From Anaerocolumna sp. (lineage in GTDB: Bacteria > Bacillota > Clostridia > Lachnospirales > Lachnospiraceae): 13,955 nucleotides of DNA. The stretch lies in assembly GCA_029256035.1 (NCBI GenBank), contig JAQSYR010000029.1, forward strand, positions 1 through 13,955. The letters are read 5' to 3'. The notes beneath the pieces were generated by a model. It saw nothing but the letters and a program-made list of their open reading frames with translations. It had not been told where the DNA came from and did not search any database. This document shows positions 7,496 through 13,955 of the stretch, piece after piece (position 1 is the first letter of the stretch; the number at the start of each line of letters is the position of its first letter). A program made the translations under genes and the position numbers.

Positions 7496-7533
7496 TAATA
7501 AAATTTATATTATAAATAAAGGAACCGTCTCAA

Positions 7534-7603
7534 AATGGGCTGTTGGAAAACGATAAGACTGGAAATTCATATTTCCCTTACCTTCGTTTTACAATAGCCC
7601 ATT
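7534..7603 (+). repeat. 70-base imperfect hairpin of unknown function
   Basis: Outer arms 7534-7552 and 7585-7603 pair at 17 of 19 positions, with one further G-U pair and one mismatch. The core is aatgggct against agcccatt, and gaaaacg against cgtttt with the following bases. A second small hairpin lies inside: ggaaat (7561-7566) and atttcc (7571-7576) around tcat. There is no T-run and no coding capacity. It lies between the operon terminator and the next promoter. It could be a miniature inverted-repeat element, a second terminator or a structured RNA. Confidence 0.55.
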
Positions 7604-7644
7604 CTTAATCTTAAAATAAAGGTTAAACAAAGTTAATATTTCGT

Positions 7645-7675
7645 TAACACACAAATTGGGATTATGTGTTATAAT
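7645..7675 (+). promoter_or_regulatory. Extended -10 promoter with overlapping dyad upstream of the deacetylase-like gene
   Basis: TATAAT (7670-7675) is preceded by TG at 7667-7668, a perfect extended -10. The -35 region is poor: TTAACA at 7644-7649 is 20 bases away. A perfect dyad TAACACA (7645-7651), 13-base spacer, TGTGTTA (7665-7671) covers the space between the -35 and -10 regions and enters the -10, the position expected of an operator. The binding protein is unknown. The leader to the start codon is about 85 bases. In the rest of 7604-7767 I see only the ribosome site AAAGGAG at 7750-7756. Confidence 0.5.
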
Positions 7676-7767
7676 GTATAAAATCGCCAAAATTATTGAG
7701 CTGGTAAGTAAATAAAACACGAAGTTTTTACATAAATGACAAGTTTAATAAAGGAGACACTTATAAC

Positions 7768-9231
7768 ATGAAATCAAAACGTACCATTTCGGACATGAGA
7801 AAAAATGTTAATTCTGAGAATCAAAACAAAAGAAATCCTATTCTGGATAACAATAAACGAATTGCATTTGCTGGAATAATGCTAATAGTATTCATTATTA
7901 CAGGAGTTATCATAGCAAATAATTTAAGTAATAAGGATAGCATTGGTATAATTAACAACAATCAGCAAAATACCCAGAAGGAGACAGTCAATACCGGTAC
8001 TACCCAAGGGGAACCTACCATATCAGAACAATTTATTCATGACCAGGTAATTGAGCAGAATCTGAGAAAAGAAGAAAATAATAAAGTTATGGAATTGATT
8101 AAGCAAGGGGATCAGTTAGCGCTAGGTTATGATTATGATGGTGCTATAAATCTGCTAAAAGAACAGGAAAACAAATACCAAAACCATAGGGAACTTAAGG
8201 AGGCCTTAGAGGGTTATGAAACTGCAAAGGCTAGCCTGGAACCCTTTGGTGCATACGAATCAGCCGACCAGATTAGTCATATTTTCTTTCATTCCCTGAT
8301 TGCCGACAATTCCCTGGCTTTTGATGGGGATAGCGATAGTAACGGATATAATTATTATATGACAACAATTTATGAATTCAAACAGATGATGCAGCAAATG
8401 TATGACGCAGGCTATGTGCTGGTTAGTATCCATGATGTGGGCAAAAAAATAGAGTCAGCAGATGGAGTTAGTAAATTCGTGCCTGGAGACATTATGCTTC
8501 CGCCGGATAAAAAACCTTTTGTTTTATCTCAGGATGATGTAAATTACTATAACTATATGGATTTTGATGGATTTGCAACAAGAATGGTAATAGACGAAAA
8601 TGGTCGTCCATCTACGGAAATGAGAATGGAAGATGGTACTTTCTCTGTAGGAGATTATGATATGGTTCCTGTTTTGGAAACCTTTATCGCAGAGCACCCT
8701 GATTTTTCTTACAAAGGAGCCAGAGGAATTCTTGCAATTACTGGTTATGAAGGAGCTTTAGGCTATCGAACAGATGACAAAAATTCACCTACCTATGAGC
8801 AGGATAAAGAAACAGTGAAACAAGTTGCCAAAGTGTTAAAAGAATGGGGTTGGGAATTTGCTTCTCATAGCTATGGGCACAGAAATATGTATGAAATGAG
8901 TACGAACTTCATTAAAAAAGACACTGACCGCTGGATGGAAGAAGTAGGATCGCTGGTGGGGCCAACGGATATTTTTATATATCCTTATGGAGTTGAAGTT
9001 GAAAAAACATTTGGTACTTATAGCAGTGATAAATATAAATACTTAAAAAGTTTAGGATTTGAATATTATTGTGGTGTTTATAAAGACCCATGGATACATA
9101 TAAAAGATGAATATGTAAGAATGACCAGACGTCCTTTGGATGGACAAGCACTGCTTCAATTCCCAGAACGGCTCTCCGATTTATTTGATGTAGCAACAGT
9201 AGTTGATCCAGACCGTCCGGCACTAAAGTAA
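7768..9231 (+). CDS. Membrane-anchored polysaccharide deacetylase-like protein
   Basis: A 487-residue protein likely to act outside the membrane on a cell-surface polysaccharide or peptidoglycan; the substrate is unknown. A basic N-terminus precedes one membrane segment (about 32-51), so the bulk is probably extracytoplasmic. An Asn/Gln/Thr-rich linker (about 52-85) leads to a helical stretch (about 100-158) containing LGYDYDGAINLLKEQE, which looks like one or two TPR-type repeats. The catalytic region has features of the NodB deacetylase fold: HIFFHSL (171-177), an Asp pair at 256-257 (LSQDDVN), and the HxxxH metal motif His367/His371 (SHSYGH). IYPYG (404-408) stands where RPPYG is usual, so the motif Arg is absent. 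The spacing between Asp and His motifs, about 110 residues, is longer than in typical deacetylases. It has its own promoter. The fold is likely, the activity is unproven. Confidence 0.75.
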   Translation: MKSKRTISDMRKNVNSENQNKRNPILDNNKRIAFAGIMLIVFIITGVIIANNLSNKDSIGIINNNQQNTQKETVNTGTTQGEPTISEQFIHDQVIEQNLRKEENNKVMELIKQGDQLALGYDYDGAINLLKEQENKYQNHRELKEALEGYETAKASLEPFGAYESADQISHIFFHSLIADNSLAFDGDSDSNGYNYYMTTIYEFKQMMQQMYDAGYVLVSIHDVGKKIESADGVSKFVPGDIMLPPDKKPFVLSQDDVNYYNYMDFDGFATRMVIDENGRPSTEMRMEDGTFSVGDYDMVPVLETFIAEHPDFSYKGARGILAITGYEGALGYRTDDKNSPTYEQDKETVKQVAKVLKEWGWEFASHSYGHRNMYEMSTNFIKKDTDRWMEEVGSLVGPTDIFIYPYGVEVEKTFGTYSSDKYKYLKSLGFEYYCGVYKDPWIHIKDEYVRMTRRPLDGQALLQFPERLSDLFDVATVVDPDRPALK

Positions 9232-9253
9232 TTTTACTTCATTGAACAAACCA

Positions 9254-9282
9254 TTGGAAAAAAACATAAGTTCTGGTATAAT
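9254..9282 (+). promoter_or_regulatory. Promoter of dnaE
   Basis: TTGGAA (9254-9259), a 17-base spacer and a perfect TATAAT (9277-9282) preceded by TG at 9274-9275 form a good sigma-A type promoter. Transcription would begin near 9289, leaving a leader of about 35 bases with AGGAG at 9311-9315. Confidence 0.75.
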
Positions 9283-9323
9283 GAGTGTTAGTGCCAAGGG
9301 AATGTTTATGAGGAGACAAAATT

Positions 9324-12300
9324 ATGAAATTTACGCATTTACATTTACATACAGAATATAGCTTATTAGATGGATCTGGCAAGATTAAAGAAATGGTTGC
9401 CAGGGCCAAAGAACTGGGAATGGACAGTATTGCCATCACAGACCATGGAGTTATGTATGGAGTCATTGACTTTTATCGCGCCTGTCTGGCAGAAGGCATA
9501 CGTCCCATTATAGGCTGTGAAGTCTATGTAGCACCCAATTCCAGGTTAGATAGAGAATCCTCTTCTTCTGATGACAGATATAATCATCTAGTACTTCTGG
9601 CAGAAAATAATACAGGATATGCCAACCTTATGAAAATAGTTTCAACGGGATTTTTAGAGGGATTTTATTATAAACCAAGAGTAGATTATGAAATATTAAG
9701 GCAATATAAAGAGGGAATTATAGCATTAAGTGCCTGCCTTGGTGGTGAAGTGGCAAGTAACGTGCGCAAAGGATTTTATGAAGAGGGCAAAAAAGCAGCC
9801 CTTCACTTACAGGATATATTTGGAGCTGGTAATTTTTATTTGGAATTACAAGACCATGGAATTCCGGAACAAAAGACAGTAAATCAGGGATTAATGCGCA
9901 TGAGCCAGGAAACCGGTATCCCATTAGTTGCAACCAACGACGTTCATTATACCTTGGAAAGTGACGCCCAGGCCCATGACATTTTGCTTTGCATTCAGAC
10001 CCAAAAGAAGGTAGCCGATGAAAATAGAATGCGATATGAAGGTGGTCAATACTATCTCAAATCACCAGAGCAAATGTATGAATTATTTCCCTATGCAACA
10101 GAAGCACTGGAAAATACACAAAAAATTGCTGAACGCTGTAATGTGACAATTGAATTTGGTGAATACAAACTTCCAAAATATGATGTGCCCAGCGGATATT
10201 CCGCATTGGATTATCTTAAAAAGCTTTGCGTGGAGGGTTTAGAAAGGCGTTTTACAAATCCATCCCAGGAATTACGGGAACGCTTAGAGTTTGAAATAGA
10301 AACCATACGCAGTATGGGCTTTGTAGATTATTTCTTAATTGTATGGGATTTTATTAAATTTGCCAGAGATCATGAGATTATGGTTGGGCCAGGACGTGGA
10401 AGCGCGGCAGGAAGCATTGTATCTTATTCCTTAGGTATTACCAATATCGACCCTATCAAATATAATCTATTGTTTGAGCGTTTTTTAAATCCAGAACGAC
10501 TTACCATGCCGGATATTGATATTGACTTCTGCTTTGAAAGAAGACAGGAAGTTATTGATTATGTTGTAAAGAAATACGGCAAGGACCGTGTAGTGCAGAT
10601 TGTTACTTTTGGTACCATGGCTGCCAGAGCGGTAATCCGTGATGTAGGCCGGGCAATGGATTTAGGTTATGCCCAGGTTGATACGGTTGCTAAAATGATA
10701 CCAACAGAATTAGGAATTACCATAGAAAAGGCTTTGAAAATGAATCCGGAACTAAGGAGCCTGTATGACAGTGATGAGGAGATTAAGTTTCTCATTGATA
10801 TGTCAATGAGACTAGAAGGGTTGCCCCGCCATACATCCATGCATGCTGCTGGAGTTGTAATCAGTAAGGCCCCCGTTGTAGAATATGTACCATTAGCCAG
10901 AGCTTCTGACGATTCTATTACAACTCAGTTTACCATGACAACGTTAGAAGAGCTTGGTCTTTTAAAAATGGACTTTTTAGGGCTAAGAACCCTTACAGTA
11001 ATACAGAATGCTGTAAGACTGTTAAATGAGAAACGTAAACCTGAGGAGCAGATAGATATTGATGCCATTGATTTTGAAGATAAAAATGTGTATTCCCTAA
11101 TTTCTTCAGGTAAAACGGAAGGTGTATTTCAGTTAGAAAGTGCCGGAATGAAAAGCTTTATGAAAGAATTAAAACCCCAGTCCATTGAAGATGTAATTGC
11201 AGGGATTTCTCTGTACCGGCCAGGACCCATGGATTTTATTCCAAAATACATTAAGGGTAAGAATGAAGCTGGAGCTATTATATATGAGTGCCCACAGCTA
11301 GAACCAATTTTATCTCCTACTTATGGATGTATTGTTTATCAGGAACAGGTTATGCAAATTGTTCGTGATTTGGCTGGTTATAGTTATGGTCGCAGTGATT
11401 TGGTACGAAGGGCCATGTCAAAGAAAAAAGCTTCCGTTATGGAAAAAGAAAGAAAGAATTTTGTATACGGTAATGCACAAGAGGGAGTTCCAGGCTGTGC
11501 GGCCCAAGGAATCTCAGAAAAAGTTGCCAATGATATTTTTGATGAAATGACGGACTTTGCTAAGTATGCATTTAATAAATCCCATGCAGCAGCCTATGCA
11601 GTAGTATCTTATCAGACTGCATTTTTAAAATGTTATTATCCTGTTGAATTTATGGCTGCACTTATGACTTCCGTTATTGATAATCCAGGCAAAGTAGCAG
11701 AATATATTATGACTTGCAGACAGATGGGAATTCAGATTCTTCCTCCGGATATTAATGAGGGAAACAGTACTTTTTCCGTTTGGAATGGTGCAATCCGTTA
11801 CGGTTTATCTGCAATTAAAGGCCTTGGAAAGCCAGTAATTGAAGCAGTAGTCAGTGAGAGGGAATTAAACGGCAGATTTACCAGTTTAAAAGATTTTGCA
11901 AACCGTCTGTCCGGAAAAGAAGTGAATAAAAGAACGGTGGAGAGTTTTATTAAATCCGGAGCTTTTGACAGTCTTTTCGGAACAAGAAAACAATTAATGA
12001 TGATTTATATCCAGGTATTAGATGACGTGGCACAAGATAAGAAAAGAAACTTTACAGGACAAATCTCACTATTTGACTTTGTGGAACCAGAGCAAAAGCA
12101 GGATTATGTTAACCAACTTCCAGATGTTGGAGAATATACAGCAGAAGAACTTCTAGCCTTTGAGAAAGAAGTTATGGGCATTTATGTAAGCGGTCATCCA
12201 CTAGATGCATACCAAGGATTACTAAATAAAAATATTACTGCATCTACTCTGGATTTTGCAATTGAGGAAGAAACCAATGAGGTAAAAGTTCAGGATGGGC

Positions 12301-12812
12301 AAATTGTTACAATTGGTGGAATGATTATTTCAAAAACTATAAAAACTACAAGAACCAATTCTATGATGGCCTTTATTACTCTGGAAGATTTAGTTGGTAC
12401 CGTTGAGATTATTATATTTCCAAGGGATTATGAGAAGTATAAATCATTCTTACAGGAAGATAATAAAGTTTTGATTAAAGGGAAAGCTACTGTAGAGGAA
12501 GATAAACCGGCTAAACTAATCTGTAGTGAAATCATACCTTTCGAGAATGTTCCAAGGGAAGTTTGGATAAAATTTGAGAATAAAGAGATCTTTATGAAAC
12601 ATGAACAAACTTTATATCAGTTATTAAGTGAATACGACGGAAACGATACGGTTTGTATTTATTTAGAATGTGAAAAAGCAATAAAACGACTTCCTAAAAA
12701 TAGAAATATTAACATAGAAAATGAATTATTAAATAAATTAGCACTAAAATATGGGGAGTCAAATATTCAGGTGTTGGAAAAGAGTATTGAAAAAGGGCAT
12801 AAAATGAATTAA
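9324..12812 (+). CDS. dnaE: DNA polymerase III alpha subunit, DnaE type
   Basis: A 1162-residue family C replicative polymerase. In Firmicutes, DnaE usually works beside PolC; PolC is not in this window. The N-terminal PHP domain starts THLHLHTEYSLLDG and runs to about residue 210. Likely metal ligands there are His7, His9, Asp16, His41, Glu66, His88, Glu142, Asp206 and His208. The palm has the catalytic aspartates Asp397 and Asp399 (PDIDIDF) and Asp550 (LLKMDFLGL). GRGSAAGSIVSY (357-368) and YRPGPMDFIPKYI are typical motifs. A helix-hairpin-helix region follows near 827-890. QISLF (913-917) fits a beta-clamp binding motif. An OB fold covers about 990-1080. The ATG follows AGGAG at proper spacing. 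The gene has its own promoter and no clear terminator before pfkA. Confidence 0.97.
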   Translation: MKFTHLHLHTEYSLLDGSGKIKEMVARAKELGMDSIAITDHGVMYGVIDFYRACLAEGIRPIIGCEVYVAPNSRLDRESSSSDDRYNHLVLLAENNTGYANLMKIVSTGFLEGFYYKPRVDYEILRQYKEGIIALSACLGGEVASNVRKGFYEEGKKAALHLQDIFGAGNFYLELQDHGIPEQKTVNQGLMRMSQETGIPLVATNDVHYTLESDAQAHDILLCIQTQKKVADENRMRYEGGQYYLKSPEQMYELFPYATEALENTQKIAERCNVTIEFGEYKLPKYDVPSGYSALDYLKKLCVEGLERRFTNPSQELRERLEFEIETIRSMGFVDYFLIVWDFIKFARDHEIMVGPGRGSAAGSIVSYSLGITNIDPIKYNLLFERFLNPERLTMPDIDIDFCFERRQEVIDYVVKKYGKDRVVQIVTFGTMAARAVIRDVGRAMDLGYAQVDTVAKMIPTELGITIEKALKMNPELRSLYDSDEEIKFLIDMSMRLEGLPRHTSMHAAGVVISKAPVVEYVPLARASDDSITTQFTMTTLEELGLLKMDFLGLRTLTVIQNAVRLLNEKRKPEEQIDIDAIDFEDKNVYSLISSGKTEGVFQLESAGMKSFMKELKPQSIEDVIAGISLYRPGPMDFIPKYIKGKNEAGAIIYECPQLEPILSPTYGCIVYQEQVMQIVRDLAGYSYGRSDLVRRAMSKKKASVMEKERKNFVYGNAQEGVPGCAAQGISEKVANDIFDEMTDFAKYAFNKSHAAAYAVVSYQTAFLKCYYPVEFMAALMTSVIDNPGKVAEYIMTCRQMGIQILPPDINEGNSTFSVWNGAIRYGLSAIKGLGKPVIEAVVSERELNGRFTSLKDFANRLSGKEVNKRTVESFIKSGAFDSLFGTRKQLMMIYIQVLDDVAQDKKRNFTGQISLFDFVEPEQKQDYVNQLPDVGEYTAEELLAFEKEVMGIYVSGHPLDAYQGLLNKNITASTLDFAIEEETNEVKVQDGQIVTIGGMIISKTIKTTRTNSMMAFITLEDLVGTVEIIIFPRDYEKYKSFLQEDNKVLIKGKATVEEDKPAKLICSEIIPFENVPREVWIKFENKEIFMKHEQTLYQLLSEYDGNDTVCIYLECEKAIKRLPKNRNINIENELLNKLALKYGESNIQVLEKSIEKGHKMN

Positions 12813-12815
12813 AAT
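12787..12815 (+). promoter_or_regulatory. Candidate promoter of pfkA overlapping the dnaE stop
   Basis: TTGAAA (12787-12792), 17 bases, then TAAAAT (12810-12815), each matching the consensus at five of six positions. The -10 overlaps the dnaE stop codon (12810-12812). Transcription would start near 12822, about 60 bases before pfkA. The region is AT-rich, so a chance match is possible. Confidence 0.4.
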
Positions 12816-12882
12816 AAAGTGGATTTCATGTATCATTAGCTCATTTGAACTAATAACGCCAAGTCAACGGAGGTTTTAAATT

Positions 12883-13857
12883 ATGGCTAAAGAAGTAAAG
12901 ACCATTGGTATTTTAACAAGCGGTGGAGATGCACCGGGTATGAATGCTGCAATACGTGCAGTAGCAAGAACTGCAATTGCATATGGAAAAAACGTTAAAG
13001 GAATCCGCAGAGGATATAGCGGACTTTTAGAAGAAGATATTATAGATTTAAGCAGTACGGATGTTTCTGATATAATACAACGTGGTGGAACTATATTATA
13101 TACAGCCAGAAGTAAAGAGTTTATGACTCCGGAAGGACAGGATAAAGGTGCACAAATCTGCAAGAAACACGGAATTGACGGATTAGTAGTAATAGGTGGT
13201 GATGGTTCCTTCCGTGGAGCAGGAAAACTTGCTGAGAAAGGAATCAATACAGTAGGGCTGCCAGGAACAATTGACCTGGACATCGCTTGTACTGATTATA
13301 CCATTGGTTTTGATACTGCTGTTAATACCGCAATGGAAGCAATTGATAAAATTAGAGATACCTCAACATCTCACGAAAGAGTCAGCATTATTGAAGTTAT
13401 GGGTAGAAAAGCAGGATATATTGCACTCTGGTGTGGAATTGCCAATGGTGCTGAGGATGTATTAATTACAGAGCGTTATGACCATAACGAACAAAGACTT
13501 ATGGATGACATAATAGAGAAAAGACATGTGGGTAAGAAACATCACATTATCGTAAATGCAGAAGGTATTGGAGATTCTTACGGACTCGCAGAAAGAATTC
13601 AAAAAAAGACTGGTATTGAAACCAGAGCCACAATCATCGGTCATATTCAAAGAGGAGGTAGTCCAACTGCTAAGGACAGAGTTTATGCATCCTCTATGGG
13701 AACTCTGGCAGTTGATTTATTAGCCAAAGGTGCTTCTAATCGAGTTGTCGGATACCGAGATGGTAAGTTTGTTGATTATGATATTCAGGAAGCTTTAGCT
13801 ATGACGAAAGACGTAGATCAGTTTATGTATACAATGGCTAAGAGACTATCCAGATAA
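12883..13857 (+). CDS. pfkA: ATP-dependent 6-phosphofructokinase
   Basis: PfkA converts fructose 6-phosphate and ATP to fructose 1,6-bisphosphate, the committed step of glycolysis in the cytoplasm. At 324 residues it is the bacterial ATP-PFK size. Motifs are the ATP loop ILTSGGDAPGMNAAIRA (10-26), GGDGSF (105-110), GLPGTIDLDI (125-134) with catalytic Asp131, the sugar-phosphate motif EVMGRKAGY (171-179), and HIQRGGSPTAKDR (254-266). Gly in GGDGS and Gly in PGTID indicate ATP rather than pyrophosphate as donor. The usual TIDND appears as TIDLD, with Leu replacing Asn132; I recall this variant from clostridial homologues but could not verify it. CGGAGG (12868-12873) sets the ATG. Its product is a known activator of HprK kinase activity. 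It is followed by a terminator. Confidence 0.97.
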   Translation: MAKEVKTIGILTSGGDAPGMNAAIRAVARTAIAYGKNVKGIRRGYSGLLEEDIIDLSSTDVSDIIQRGGTILYTARSKEFMTPEGQDKGAQICKKHGIDGLVVIGGDGSFRGAGKLAEKGINTVGLPGTIDLDIACTDYTIGFDTAVNTAMEAIDKIRDTSTSHERVSIIEVMGRKAGYIALWCGIANGAEDVLITERYDHNEQRLMDDIIEKRHVGKKHHIIVNAEGIGDSYGLAERIQKKTGIETRATIIGHIQRGGSPTAKDRVYASSMGTLAVDLLAKGASNRVVGYRDGKFVDYDIQEALAMTKDVDQFMYTMAKRLSR

Positions 13858-13873
13858 TACTATGAAAACTGTT

Positions 13874-13921
13874 ATGAGGTTGACCCAAGTACATAATTTT
13901 TGTGTGGGTCAGCCTCATTTT
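13874..13921 (+). terminator. Terminator after pfkA
   Basis: A 14-base stem, 13874-13887 against 13905-13918, pairs fully with one G-U pair. The loop has 17 bases, and four T residues (13918-13921) follow or close the stem. It lies 16 bases after the pfkA stop and ends two bases before the AAAAGGAG site of the next gene. Confidence 0.75.
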
Positions 13922-13935
13922 CAAAAGGAGACAGC

Positions 13936-13955
13936 ATGAACAGCAAGTTAAATAA
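13936..13955 (+). CDS. Start of an unidentified gene (cut by window end)
   Basis: AAAGGAG (13924-13930) stands five bases before ATG at 13936. Six codons (MNSKLN) and two further bases are visible before the window ends. This is too short to identify. No space for a promoter remains between the pfkA terminator and this start, so it is either read through from pfkA or transcribed from a promoter inside the pfkA end or terminator region. Confidence 0.6.

Noticed and set aside
7545..7558. cre-like (CcpA) site within the 70-base hairpin
   Set aside because: It differs from the consensus at two conserved positions, lies in a hairpin arm and is more than 100 bases upstream of the nearest promoter.
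11323..11550. 75-codon open frame inside dnaE in another plus frame
   Set aside because: It is embedded in the conserved DnaE polymerase region. The translated product shows no family features.
12876..13283. 135-codon open frame on the minus strand opposite pfkA
   Set aside because: It lies wholly opposite strongly conserved pfkA codons, has low-complexity Pro/Ser/Ile content and no recognisable domain or ribosome site.
1..13955. CRISPR array, tRNA, rRNA, prophage or transposase genes
   Set aside because: No regularly spaced repeats, no tRNA-like cloverleaf and no such protein motifs were found by reading both strands.

Overview
The window is an AT-rich chromosomal segment from a low-GC Gram-positive bacterium. 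The protein sequences and gene order point to the Clostridia, most likely Lachnospiraceae (a relative of the Clostridium phytofermentans group). The evidence is an HPr kinase with a Crh-like partner, a murB-rapZ-whiA-HPr-like gene order, purine-rich Shine-Dalgarno sites and frequent non-ATG or overlapping starts. The lineage assignment is inference. All genes lie on the plus strand. No tRNA, rRNA, CRISPR array, transposase or prophage gene was seen.

Layout. (1) 1-554: the 3' end of ftsH, cut by the window edge, followed by a short array of 16-bp tandem units that spans its stop codon. (2) 571-2454: uvrC. (3) 2501-7495: a probable operon. It starts at an extended -10 promoter and reads hprK, a broken ROK sugar kinase gene, murB, rapZ, whiA and a crh-like HPr paralogue, and ends in a 15-bp hairpin. 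(4) 7458-7767: about 310 bases without a gene, holding the terminator, a 70-base imperfect hairpin and a promoter overlaid by a 27-bp dyad. (5) 7768-9231: a membrane-anchored polysaccharide deacetylase-like protein. (6) 9324-12812: dnaE with its own promoter. (7) 12883-13857: pfkA, followed by a terminator whose end almost touches the ribosome binding site of the next gene, of which only six codons are visible.

How the genes fit together. HprK phosphorylates Ser46 of HPr-type proteins. The HPr-like protein at the end of the same operon keeps Ser46 exactly but has Glu instead of the PTS histidine at position 15. It is therefore best read as a Crh-type regulatory protein, not a sugar-transport phosphocarrier. 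PfkA makes fructose-1,6-bisphosphate, the classical activator of HprK kinase activity, so signal producer, sensor kinase and effector are all in the window. MurB and the deacetylase-like protein concern the cell envelope, and UvrC and DnaE concern DNA repair and replication.

Most of the window is ordinary housekeeping sequence. I do not see a clear new multi-gene system. The points that most deserve a second look are the Glu15 Crh-like protein in an hprK operon, the ROK kinase that has lost an internal block of roughly 75 codons while its C-terminal tail survives out of frame, the 70-base hairpin after the operon, the 16-bp array after ftsH, and the divergent deacetylase-like protein.
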